Assembly (NCBI GenBank): GCA_009908735.1
Contig: JAAAOR010000107.1
Location: forward strand, 1-28,637
Length of the DNA: 28,637 nucleotides
Reading direction: 5' to 3'
DNA from: Spirochaetota bacterium
GTDB taxonomy: Bacteria; Spirochaetota; Spirochaetia; DSM-27196; PWMO01
The notes under the pieces were generated by a model. It was not told where the DNA came from, did no database searches, and saw only the letters and a list, made by a program, of their open reading frames with translations. This document shows positions 1 through 7,580 of this stretch, in pieces; position 1 is the first letter of the stretch, and each line of letters begins with the position of its first letter. The translations under genes and the position numbers were made by a program.

Positions 1-1663
1 CGTTCGCCTCCCGATGCTCGGTGATCGCGCCGGCAACACGCGGCGAGATACCGGTGACGTAGCGCAGCACGTGCGAACTGGCGGTGTTGAGCTCGACCCC
101 TACCGCGTTGACGCAGGAGACAACCGTGTCGGTGAGCCGCGCATCAAGCAGTTTCGCATCCACGTCATGCTGATACTGCCCCACTCCGATGGACTGAGGC
201 TCGATTTTCACAAGCTCGGAGAGTGGATCCATGAGCCGACGGCCGATGGATACCGCGCCGCGGACCGTTACGTCTTGCTCTGGAAACTCAGCCCGGGCGA
301 CGCTGGAGGCGGAGTAGACCGAGGCTCCGGCCTCGTTCACCGTGACGACGGGTATACGCGCGGACCCCGCCTGTTTCTCGGGCGACCGCTCGCCACCACC
401 GCGGGCCGCGCCCACGACCTCCTGTAAAAAGGCCGCCGCCTCCCGGCCCCCAGTTCCGTTTCCGACCGCAATGACCTCGAGACCGTACTCGGCGAGAAGC
501 CGTCGAACCCGGCGCGCCGCCTCCTCGCGGCGATTCTGCGGCTCGAGCGGAAAGATAGCCTCGTGGTGAAGCAGATGTCCCTGCGCGTCGAGGCACACCA
601 CCTTACAGCCCGTGCGAAAGCCCGGATCGACGGCGAGCACCGGCCGCTCTCCGAGGGGCGGAGCGAGGAGGAGCTCCCTCAGGTTGGAGGCGAAAACGGA
701 GGCGGCCGTCTCGTCGGCGGCGGCCTTTAGCCGCCCCTTCGCCTCGGTCTCGAGGGAGGGTGCGAGGAGCCGGCGGTATGCATCGACCGCGGCCTCCTCG
801 AGCTGGGCGGCTCGCTCTCTCCGGCCGCGCAGATACCGGGCGCGAACCGGTGAAAGCGCACGCTCCTCCTCGGGAAGCACGTGCACGGTGAGGATCCCTT
901 CGCGCTCGCCACGAAACATCGCGAGCACGCGATGAGACGGCGCCCGTCCGGCGTGCTCGTCCCAGTCGAAGTAGTCCTTGTAGACGTCCTCGCGCGACGC
1001 AGACGCACCGCCGCCCGCGCGCTCGGCGACTGCGGGGGTGCCCCCGCCCGCTTTCGCGTCACTCTTTCGTCCCCGCCGGGGCGCACGCTTCGCGGTGATG
1101 TGGGCCCGCGCGGCGAAGAGCTCGCGAAGCTCGGCGCGCAACGCGGCATCCTCGCTGATCCACTCGGCAATGATATCCCGGGCGCCGGCAAGCGCCGCGT
1201 CGACATCGTCCACGCCCGCCTCGACGTCTACGAAGTCCGCGGCCTCCCGCGACGGCGCGACATCTTCAGCGGCCAGAATGCGCCGCGCGAGCGGCTCGAG
1301 CCCCCGCTCACGCGCCGCGGTCGCGCGGGTTTTGCGCTTGGGGCGGTACGGAAGGTAGAGGTCCTCCAGGACGGCGCGGCTTTGTGCCGCCTCGAGCGCC
1401 GCGGCGAGCTCGGGGGTCAGGAGCTCACGCTCGCGAAGGGAGTCGAGTATGGAAGCGCGCCGGGTGTCCAGCTCTTCGAGTTGGGCGAGGCGATCGCGCA
1501 CGATCACGAGGGTATCCTCGGCCATCTCTCCGGTACGCTCCTTACGGTAGCGGGCGATGAAAGGGACACCGGAGCCCTCCGCGAAGAGGGCGGCGGCCCC
1601 GGCAACGTGGGCGGGCGCGAGGGCGAGCTCTGAGGCAATGGTGGCTATGTGTTTCTGATTCAT
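1..1663 (-). CDS. tex: Tex, RNA-binding transcription accessory protein (C-terminus cut by window edge)
   Basis: The first 554 codons of a Tex homologue are present; the family is usually about 720-780 residues, so the C-terminal helix-hairpin-helix remainder and the S1 RNA-binding domain lie outside the window. Visible landmarks are the N-terminal Tex domain (FIARYRKERTGEM near residue 36, YRPKRKTRATAARERGLEPLA-type segment near 106), the YqgF/RNase H-like fold starting near residue 343 (AVDPGFRTGCK, then GNGTGGRE), VNEAGASVYSAS, and the highly conserved block RGAVSIGRRLMDPLSE through GVGQYQHDV. Tex is a nucleic-acid-binding housekeeping protein linked to transcription. The ATG at 1663 overlaps the TGA of the upstream hydrolase as ATGA, implying translational coupling. 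A low-complexity Arg/Lys/Gly/Ala stretch of about 25 residues near 195-225 (PRRGRKSDAKAGGG...) looks like a lineage-specific insertion. Identity is very secure. Confidence 0.95.
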   Translation of the reverse strand, partial: MNQKHIATIASELALAPAHVAGAAALFAEGSGVPFIARYRKERTGEMAEDTLVIVRDRLAQLEELDTRRASILDSLRERELLTPELAAALEAAQSRAVLEDLYLPYRPKRKTRATAARERGLEPLARRILAAEDVAPSREAADFVDVEAGVDDVDAALAGARDIIAEWISEDAALRAELRELFAARAHITAKRAPRRGRKSDAKAGGGTPAVAERAGGGASASREDVYKDYFDWDEHAGRAPSHRVLAMFRGEREGILTVHVLPEEERALSPVRARYLRGRRERAAQLEEAAVDAYRRLLAPSLETEAKGRLKAAADETAASVFASNLRELLLAPPLGERPVLAVDPGFRTGCKVVCLDAQGHLLHHEAIFPLEPQNRREEAARRVRRLLAEYGLEVIAVGNGTGGREAAAFLQEVVGAARGGGERSPEKQAGSARIPVVTVNEAGASVYSASSVARAEFPEQDVTVRGAVSIGRRLMDPLSELVKIEPQSIGVGQYQHDVDAKLLDARLTDTVVSCVNAVGVELNTASSHVLRYVTGISPRVAGAITEHREAN

Positions 1664-2616
1664 CGTACGGTTTTGTCCTCGGGCGCGTCGGCGCTGCTCG
1701 CCGAGCCCCGTCTGAAGTGCAGGTCGAACCAGGCGAGTCCGGTTGTCTCCTGTCGGTACCACATCTCGTCGGGGAGATTGAGAAAGGCGTGATCACCCTC
1801 CGGATACACGATGAGGGTAACCGGCCGCCCGGCCGCCTCGAGCGCTGCGGCGTAGCGCTCAGACTGGCGAACATCGACGGTCCGGTCCTCTCCCCCGTGG
1901 AAAAGCAGCACCGGCGGCAGCGCGTCGCCAATGTGGTGTATCGGGCTTAGCTCACGTAGTCGCGTGTCGGAGAAAAGGCGAAAGGTGAACGAGTGGTCAT
2001 AGGCCTCGCCTTCCTTCATCGCGACGAGGTCCGTCGGCGCACATTCGGCAAACACGAATGCCGGCGAGAAGCCGTCGTGCTCCATGGTCGAGACGGCGAG
2101 AAGGGCAAGGTGGCCGCCGGCGGATACTCCGTAGAGGCCCATGTTGTGCGCATCGTAGCCGTAGCGCGGCGCCTCCGCGGCAAGCCATCGCATCGCCACC
2201 CGCGAGTTTTCGAGAGGACCCTCGAACCCGCGGAGGAGATTGGTCGTGTAGTTGACCGCCGCGACGAAGTACCCCGCCTCCCGCATGCGGCGCAGGAAGC
2301 GATCCACCACGCGGATCGTGATTTTATCACCATGGATCCAAGAGCCGCCGTGAAAGAACACCACGATCGGCGGCGTTCCACCGGAGAACTCGGCAAGCGG
2401 CTCGTAAATGTCAAGATGCTGATCCCTGAAGGTTCCGTCGCGGTAGACGAGGTCGCGGTGAACGACGCCGCCGGCAGGTGGCTTTGCTTCCGACTCTCTG
2501 ATGAGGGTGCGTATGGTTCCCGGCATGGGCACTACCAACCCCTGCACTGCAGGAATGAATATGAACGCCGCCGCAATGGCGACGATGATAAGAACAACCA
2601 GGGATAGAACTCTCAC
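1660..2616 (-). CDS. Membrane-anchored alpha/beta hydrolase (esterase/lipase-like)
   Basis: A 318-residue alpha/beta hydrolase of the esterase/lipase (BD-FAE-like) type. An N-terminal hydrophobic segment (residues 3-30) should anchor or export it. The oxyanion-hole motif HGGSW is at 89-93, the nucleophile elbow GVSAGG puts Ser at 165, the acid is probably Asp244 (HGGEDRTV) and the base His276 (EGDHAF), so the triad is complete. Substrate is unknown; the family hydrolyses esters and sometimes peptides. The open frame extends upstream to 2748, overlapping the divergent HEAT gene, but GTG at 2616 is preferred because a promoter (-35 2647..2652, -10 2624..2629) ends only 7 nt before it and no Shine-Dalgarno is visible; the mRNA would be leaderless. 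The stop overlaps the tex start as ATGA, so the two genes form one operon although no functional link is obvious. Confidence 0.85.
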   Translation of the reverse strand: MRVLSLVVLIIVAIAAAFIFIPAVQGLVVPMPGTIRTLIRESEAKPPAGGVVHRDLVYRDGTFRDQHLDIYEPLAEFSGGTPPIVVFFHGGSWIHGDKITIRVVDRFLRRMREAGYFVAAVNYTTNLLRGFEGPLENSRVAMRWLAAEAPRYGYDAHNMGLYGVSAGGHLALLAVSTMEHDGFSPAFVFAECAPTDLVAMKEGEAYDHSFTFRLFSDTRLRELSPIHHIGDALPPVLLFHGGEDRTVDVRQSERYAAALEAAGRPVTLIVYPEGDHAFLNLPDEMWYRQETTGLAWFDLHFRRGSASSADAPEDKTVR

Positions 2617-2623
2617 GGAGCTG

Positions 2624-2652
2624 AATATGGCAGCAGGCGGGAGAAGGGTCAA
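2624..2652 (-). promoter_or_regulatory. Promoter of hydrolase-tex operon (leaderless)
   Basis: On the minus strand TTGACC (2652..2647) and CATATT (2629..2624) are separated by exactly 17 bp. The predicted start of transcription is about 2617, one base before the GTG at 2616. There is no Shine-Dalgarno in between, so the transcript would be leaderless. Inferred from sequence only. Confidence 0.6.
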
Positions 2653-2701
2653 CGCCAGGCCTCGCTCGAACGCCCCCGCGGGCCTTTGTTCCCGCCGGGC
2701 C

Positions 2702-2730
2702 TCGACACCACCGCGGCCTGCCTGTAGGAT
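2702..2730 (+). promoter_or_regulatory. Promoter of HEAT-repeat gene (leaderless)
   Basis: TCGACA (2702..2707) and TAGGAT (2725..2730) lie 17 bp apart. Six bases separate the -10 from the ATG at 2737, so the expected +1 is the A of the start codon itself. It is arranged back to back with the hydrolase promoter in the 120-bp divergent region. Confidence 0.55.
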
Positions 2731-2736
2731 CGGCGT

Positions 2737-5076
2737 ATGAGACGACACACCCTATGCGGGGCCGCCATTCTCTTCGTGGCTGCCTCCGCCCTTTCCGCCC
2801 AGTCGGTATCCGTGGTGGATACCAGCCTCGGTCAACGCATGCTGCGGCTCTTTCCCGAGCTCTCCGAGGGCTACATTGATTTGAACTCCAACGGGCAGCT
2901 CGACCGCTTCCAGGACATGGACGAGAAGGTGCCCGAGTCAATGATACAGGACAACACCCTGCAGGTGCAGGAGGTGCTCGACTTCATCATCGATCACTTC
3001 CGCTTCTTCACCGTCGAGCGCCTCGAGGAGATCCGCGCCGCCGTCGAGAACGCCGAGGGCGATATCCCTGAGATCATCGCCATCTCCTACGGCAACCGTC
3101 TCGCCGAAGCTATAGAGGACAAACGCGAGTTCGGCGCCGACGACCTCTACCTCCCGCCCTCTGTACTGGCACGGGCGCAGGAGGAGATGCAGGGCTACAT
3201 CGCAACGATGCTCCACTCCTTCCGAAAGGAGGAGGGTGAGTACGCCCGCCGCTTCTCCGAGGCCCGCGAGCAGCTGTTCTCGATGATGGAGGCGGGCTAC
3301 CCGCTCCCCAGGATCGGCGACGCCGACGAGTCGCTGCTTGCAAGTGCGATGATTCATACCATCATTACCACCGGTGAGGACGATCCGCAGCGGGTGAAGG
3401 CCGCAATCCGGACACTGGGCAGAATGCAGGCCGAGGAGGCGATCCCCCGACTCGAGTCACTACTCGACTCGGAGGAGTTCCGCATCGCCGCGGCCGAAGC
3501 CCTCGGCGAGATCGGCAACAATACCGCGCGTGGTATCCTCACCTCCGCGCTCGAGGAGAGCAGCCCGGGGCCGTACCAGAACGCCGTGATACGCGCCGTG
3601 GGCCGTGTTGGCGGGGCAGAGAGTGCAGAGCTCATCACCGATCTTGCCGAGGCGACTCGGAACGCGGGTGCCGACGGCGCGGCCGGGGCCGCCGGCGAGG
3701 AGGGCGTGGGACCGGATTCCGGGAAGATGCTCACCATTCTAAAGGCCATGGCCGACCTCACCGCCCAGGGAACTCGCAATCGCGACATCTACCAGACGCT
3801 CTCCGAGTATCTCGAGCATCCCCAACCGGATTTCCGCCGCGTGGCCGCCGAGGGCATCGCGAACTACGGGGGCCGGAACGCGCTCGGGCTGCTGCAACCC
3901 CGCCTCAGCGACGAGCGAGACGAGGAGGTCCTCATTACCCTCGTGCAGGAGCTCAAGGATTATGATGAGGTGAGCGTGCTCACCGCCTTTACGAGCCTGC
4001 TCGATGCACGTGGAACCTCTACACGGGTGCAGGAGGAGATCATCACGGCAATCGGCGCCCACGCCAACGGCCCGCGCGTCGTTAGAAGCGTGATGGAATA
4101 CCTCGAGCACGAAAGCGAGTCGGTTCGCGAGACCACCGCGAGGTCCATCACCGAGCTTTATGAGAAGGACGCCCGGACCGTGGTCGGCGCGCTCAGCCGT
4201 GGTGTGACGACCTCCGACAACGAGCTCTTCCTCGAGGAAGCCACCGCAATCCTCGGCGAGCTCGCCGATCCGGCGTCGCTTACCGCGCTGACCAACATGC
4301 TCGGCTCACCCCACGAGACTGTGCGCAGGAACGCCGCCTGGGGCCTCTACCGAATCCGCCCCACCGACAATGCGCGGGTTGCCGCGGAGCTGCAAACTCT
4401 CGTCAACAGCGAGGCCGAGCCGATCGCGGTGCGCATCAACGCAGTGCGTGCGCTCGGGGCGATGGGACAGGATTCCGCCCGGCTCGAAGTCGAGAAGACA
4501 CTCACGACCACGCTGAAGCTGCGCTCCCCCGAATACGCGATGCTCCGTTACTTCGCCGTGCGGGCGCTCGCCGAGCTCCCCTCACTGGGCGATGAGAGTA
4601 TCGAGGCGCTCCTCGAGACCGCGGGATCCGGTGAGCCGGCCCTCATCCGCACCGCAGCCCTCGAAACGCTCACGGACAACGGCGTTGATCTCGGCGGCCG
4701 TGCGGGCACCGTGGCCGGCATCGCGCAGCGAAGCGAGGACACGGAGGTGCAGCGCGCAGCCCTGCGGTTGCTCGGAGACCTCGGCGTCGAGGAGACGGTG
4801 GGTGTCGCCAACACGCTTCTCGATACCACCGACTCGGCGGCGACGCGCATGCAGATCGCCTACGCGCTCTCGAAGGTTCACACCGAGGACGCGGTATCGC
4901 TTCTCATCGATATCGCCGCGGATGAAGAGGTCGGTGAGCTCGCCATGGGACTCCTGCGTGGTGCAGAGGCTCAGACCGTGAAGCGGGTTGTTGAGCGTCG
5001 ACTGCAGACCGAGGACGACCCGGACATACGCAAGGTGCTCGAGCAGCTCGGTTCCACGGTTGCGGCCGGGAGGTAG
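2737..5076 (+). CDS. Secreted HEAT-repeat protein
   Basis: A 779-residue exported protein. Residues 1-22 form a Sec signal peptide (positive MRRH, hydrophobic core, cleavage near ALSAQS). Residues 48-62 contain D-x-N-x-N-G-x-L-D, resembling an EF-hand/dockerin calcium loop. From about residue 215 to 775 there is a long run of HEAT-like helical repeats of roughly 30-40 residues (for example RIAAAEALGEIGNNTA, RRVAAEGIANYGG, RRNAAWGLYRI, QRAALRLLGDLG), forming a protein-binding superhelix. A short Gly/Ala-rich linker lies near 310-325. The start is fixed by the signal peptide and by a promoter that ends 6 nt upstream. The pyrophosphatase gene follows after 6 bp. Function unknown; probably a periplasmic or outer-surface scaffold. 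The fold is confident, the role is not. Confidence 0.85.
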   Translation: MRRHTLCGAAILFVAASALSAQSVSVVDTSLGQRMLRLFPELSEGYIDLNSNGQLDRFQDMDEKVPESMIQDNTLQVQEVLDFIIDHFRFFTVERLEEIRAAVENAEGDIPEIIAISYGNRLAEAIEDKREFGADDLYLPPSVLARAQEEMQGYIATMLHSFRKEEGEYARRFSEAREQLFSMMEAGYPLPRIGDADESLLASAMIHTIITTGEDDPQRVKAAIRTLGRMQAEEAIPRLESLLDSEEFRIAAAEALGEIGNNTARGILTSALEESSPGPYQNAVIRAVGRVGGAESAELITDLAEATRNAGADGAAGAAGEEGVGPDSGKMLTILKAMADLTAQGTRNRDIYQTLSEYLEHPQPDFRRVAAEGIANYGGRNALGLLQPRLSDERDEEVLITLVQELKDYDEVSVLTAFTSLLDARGTSTRVQEEIITAIGAHANGPRVVRSVMEYLEHESESVRETTARSITELYEKDARTVVGALSRGVTTSDNELFLEEATAILGELADPASLTALTNMLGSPHETVRRNAAWGLYRIRPTDNARVAAELQTLVNSEAEPIAVRINAVRALGAMGQDSARLEVEKTLTTTLKLRSPEYAMLRYFAVRALAELPSLGDESIEALLETAGSGEPALIRTAALETLTDNGVDLGGRAGTVAGIAQRSEDTEVQRAALRLLGDLGVEETVGVANTLLDTTDSAATRMQIAYALSKVHTEDAVSLLIDIAADEEVGELAMGLLRGAEAQTVKRVVERRLQTEDDPDIRKVLEQLGSTVAAGR

Positions 5077-5082
5077 GCACAC

Positions 5083-6720
5083 TTGGCTGAAGTACTCATC
5101 GCCGGGCATCGCAACCCCGATGTGGATTGCACCTGTGCGTCCACCGCCTACGCGCATCTCAAGCAGGCACTCCACCCGGACACAACATACACCGCGATAC
5201 GCTCGGGTGCGCTCAGCCGGCAGATTCGCGACGTCTACGAGCAGGCGGGCGTTTCCCTGCCGGTCCACGTCGAGACGATCGAGCCGACGGTCGCCGACGT
5301 CGTTACGCCTTACGACTTTTGCCTCGACCCGGGCGACCCGGTCCTGCGCGCCTTCCAGCTCGTGCGCGAGCGCACCATCAGCGCAATCCCGGTGTGCGAG
5401 CGCGATGGCTCTTTTGCAGGAGTGGTTGGCATTAACGAGATCGCCGACTATGCCTCCGCCTTTCACGCTGGAGACCGTCCCGAGTACCACTTCTCCACCG
5501 GCAACTTCGAGCGCGTTCTTCCCGGGCGTTTCCTGAAGCAGGGAGCAACCGAGGAATTCGCAGCGCCGATCGCCACCGGTGCCATGCCCATACAACGCTC
5601 CTTCGAGCGGATGGAGCGGATCTCACGCTCGCCGCTTCTCATCGTGGGAAACCGTCCCGAAATCATCGAGTACGCGGTCGCCCATGCGTTTCCCGCAATC
5701 GTGATCACCGGCCTCGAGGCGGAGAGCGAGCTCGAGGTTGATTTTTCCGGCTATGAAGGCTCAGTCTACCTCTCGGAGACGGACACCGCGGAATCCATCC
5801 GACTGCTCAGGCTGAGCTCGGAAATAGATATGATCACCGACCGGGACGTTCCACGCCTCGAGCACACCACGCCCTTCGACGAGGCAAAGGCACGGCTGCT
5901 CGGCTCGGAGTACCGCGGGTTTCCCGTCTTCCGGGATGGGGCGTTCATCGGCATGGTCACGCGGCGGTCATTCATTGAACGGCCCCGTCCGAAGCTCATC
6001 CTCGTCGATCACAACGAGCTGGACCAGGCCGTCGCGGGTGCCGAATACGCGCAGATACTCGAGATCGTCGATCATCATCGCCTCGACGCGCCGAAGACAC
6101 CGGAGCCCATCTCGGTGCATACACGGCCGGTGGGAAGCACTTGTACCATCGTGTGGCAAGAGTTCGCAGCGAACGGCTTGGAGGTTCCCGCCGACATCGC
6201 CGTCATTCTGCTTTCGGGCATCCTCTCCGATACGGTGAACCTGCAGTCACCCACCGCGACCGAAATCGATCGGCGTGCCATCGAGTCCCTCGAGCGCATC
6301 ACCGGGCTCTCACGTGACGATCAGACCAAGCGCCTGTTCTCGAGGCTCAAAGCTCTGCAGGAGCGCGACCCGCATGAGGTCGTCGGCGCCGACTTTAAGG
6401 TCTACGAAGAGGCGGGACTGCGCATCGGTATCGGGCAGGCGGAGGTTACCACCCTCGTCGATGCGAGCTCATACGCCGATCGACTCGTCCGCGCCCTCGA
6501 AGACCTCGCGGAGGAGAAATCTCTGTCCTGGACGATGCTCATGATAACGGACGTGGTGAAGGGAGATAGCCTGCTTCTGACCAACGGATTCCCCGACGGT
6601 GACCGCAAGCTCGTCTATCACCGCCTCGACGAGCACATGTTCCGCCTCTCGGGCGTGCTCTCGCGAAAGAAGCAGCTCCTGCCCGAGGTGGTGCGCGTCG
6701 CCCACGAGCTCGAGGGGTAG
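5083..6720 (+). CDS. Family II (DHH) inorganic pyrophosphatase with CBS and DRTGG regulatory insert
   Basis: A 545-residue manganese-dependent inorganic pyrophosphatase: PPi to two phosphates, driving biosynthesis in the cytoplasm. The catalytic DHH half is split: GHRNPDVDC (8-16) at the N-terminus, then after the insert LVDHNEL (Asp309) and the DHH signature IVDHH (Asp330), followed by PVGSTCTIV and LSGILSDTVNLQSPT. The C-terminal DHHA2 domain fills the last 150 residues. Between about 65 and 300 lie CBS-type segments (FDEAKARLLGSEYRGFPVF, MVTRRSF) flanking a DRTGG-like domain; in characterised relatives such inserts bind adenine nucleotides and tune activity. Classical short family members are about 310 residues, so length agrees with the CBS-containing class. 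Start is TTG at 5083 with GGGAGG (5068..5073) 9 nt upstream. It lies 6 bp after the HEAT gene, so is co-transcribed. Confidence 0.92.
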   Translation: MAEVLIAGHRNPDVDCTCASTAYAHLKQALHPDTTYTAIRSGALSRQIRDVYEQAGVSLPVHVETIEPTVADVVTPYDFCLDPGDPVLRAFQLVRERTISAIPVCERDGSFAGVVGINEIADYASAFHAGDRPEYHFSTGNFERVLPGRFLKQGATEEFAAPIATGAMPIQRSFERMERISRSPLLIVGNRPEIIEYAVAHAFPAIVITGLEAESELEVDFSGYEGSVYLSETDTAESIRLLRLSSEIDMITDRDVPRLEHTTPFDEAKARLLGSEYRGFPVFRDGAFIGMVTRRSFIERPRPKLILVDHNELDQAVAGAEYAQILEIVDHHRLDAPKTPEPISVHTRPVGSTCTIVWQEFAANGLEVPADIAVILLSGILSDTVNLQSPTATEIDRRAIESLERITGLSRDDQTKRLFSRLKALQERDPHEVVGADFKVYEEAGLRIGIGQAEVTTLVDASSYADRLVRALEDLAEEKSLSWTMLMITDVVKGDSLLLTNGFPDGDRKLVYHRLDEHMFRLSGVLSRKKQLLPEVVRVAHELEG

Positions 6721-6739
6721 CCGGGCGGCTCCACGGCGT

Positions 6740-6768
6740 TTGCCATTGCCGCGGGATTCCCGTAGAGT
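6740..6768 (+). promoter_or_regulatory. Promoter of HAD phosphatase gene (leaderless)
   Basis: TTGCCA (6740..6745) and TAGAGT (6763..6768) are spaced by 17 bp. Transcription would begin at about 6775-6777, that is, at the second in-frame ATG (6777). No Shine-Dalgarno precedes either ATG. This favours 6777 over 6771 as the start codon. Confidence 0.5.
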
Positions 6769-6776
6769 ACATGCTC

Positions 6777-7580
6777 ATGTACCAGCTACTTGCAATCGAT
6801 CTCGATGACACGCTGTTTGATACCGGACAGGACATGCCTCCTGCAAACGAGGTGGCCCTTCGCGACCTCGACCAGCGCGGAGTGCACGTGGTCCTCTGCT
6901 CCGGCCGACCGACGCCGAACATGGTCAGGATTGCCCGGGGGCTCTTTCGCAGCGAGAGGACACACTACGTGATCTCCTACAACGGGGCAATCGTCGAAGA
7001 AGTAGAGAGCGGCCGTGAGATCAGCCGCCAGGGCCTTGATGTCGGCGTCGCCCGCGAGATCGTTCGCTACGCCCGCGAGCACAACCTCCTCGCCCAGTAC
7101 TACCACGATGACGAGTTCTTCGTGGAATATGATGATCCCCGGGCGGACGAGTACACGGCAAAGAGTGGGCTCCCGCACCGCGTGGCGGGGCCCCTGGAGG
7201 ACTTCATGGACGAGCCTTCGCCCAAGCTTCTCCTGCAGGGTCTCGCCGATGAGCTTCCCGACCATCTCGCCAAACTACGAGAGAGCGCGGCGGGGCGGTG
7301 GAACGCGACTATTTCAAAGCCGGTTTATCTTGAGGTGCTCAATCCCGCCGTAGACAAGGGTCGGGCAATGCTTGCACTTGCCGAGTCCCTCGGCATCCCG
7401 CGCGAGGGACTGGTCGCCGTCGGAGACAGCATAAACGACATGGAGATGATTCGTGACGCGGCGGTCGGGGTTGCGGTCGCCAACGCGCGGGACGAGGTCA
7501 AGCAAGCTGCGGATATGGTGACGGAGCGGACGGCTGCAGAGGGAGCCGTCGCCGAGGTCGCTGAGCGGCTATTCGGGTAA
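6777..7580 (+). CDS. Cof-type HAD-superfamily phosphatase
   Basis: A 267-residue HAD hydrolase of the Cof/type IIB class, which removes phosphate from sugar phosphates, FMN precursors or related metabolites in the cytoplasm. All four motifs are present: DLDDT near residue 8 (nucleophile and acid Asp), CSGR in motif II, the motif III Lys in VDKGRAM, and GDSINDMEM in motif IV. The alpha/beta cap lies between motifs II and III. An in-frame ATG six bases upstream (6771) is an alternative, but the promoter geometry favours 6777. The 3' end overlaps the convergent GGDEF-EAL gene by 12 bp (7569..7580), so there is no room for a terminator between them. Substrate cannot be predicted from sequence. 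Confidence 0.9.
   Translation: MYQLLAIDLDDTLFDTGQDMPPANEVALRDLDQRGVHVVLCSGRPTPNMVRIARGLFRSERTHYVISYNGAIVEEVESGREISRQGLDVGVAREIVRYAREHNLLAQYYHDDEFFVEYDDPRADEYTAKSGLPHRVAGPLEDFMDEPSPKLLLQGLADELPDHLAKLRESAAGRWNATISKPVYLEVLNPAVDKGRAMLALAESLGIPREGLVAVGDSINDMEMIRDAAVGVAVANARDEVKQAADMVTERTAAEGAVAEVAERLFG

Noticed and set aside
2617..2748. Extension of the hydrolase frame to the ATG at 2748
   Set aside because: It would overlap the HEAT start codon and both divergent promoters; the membrane segment starts naturally at the GTG 2616.
4582..5595. A 337-codon minus-strand open frame
   Set aside because: Antisense to the HEAT protein and pyrophosphatase; high GC makes such open shadows common, and no motif is visible.
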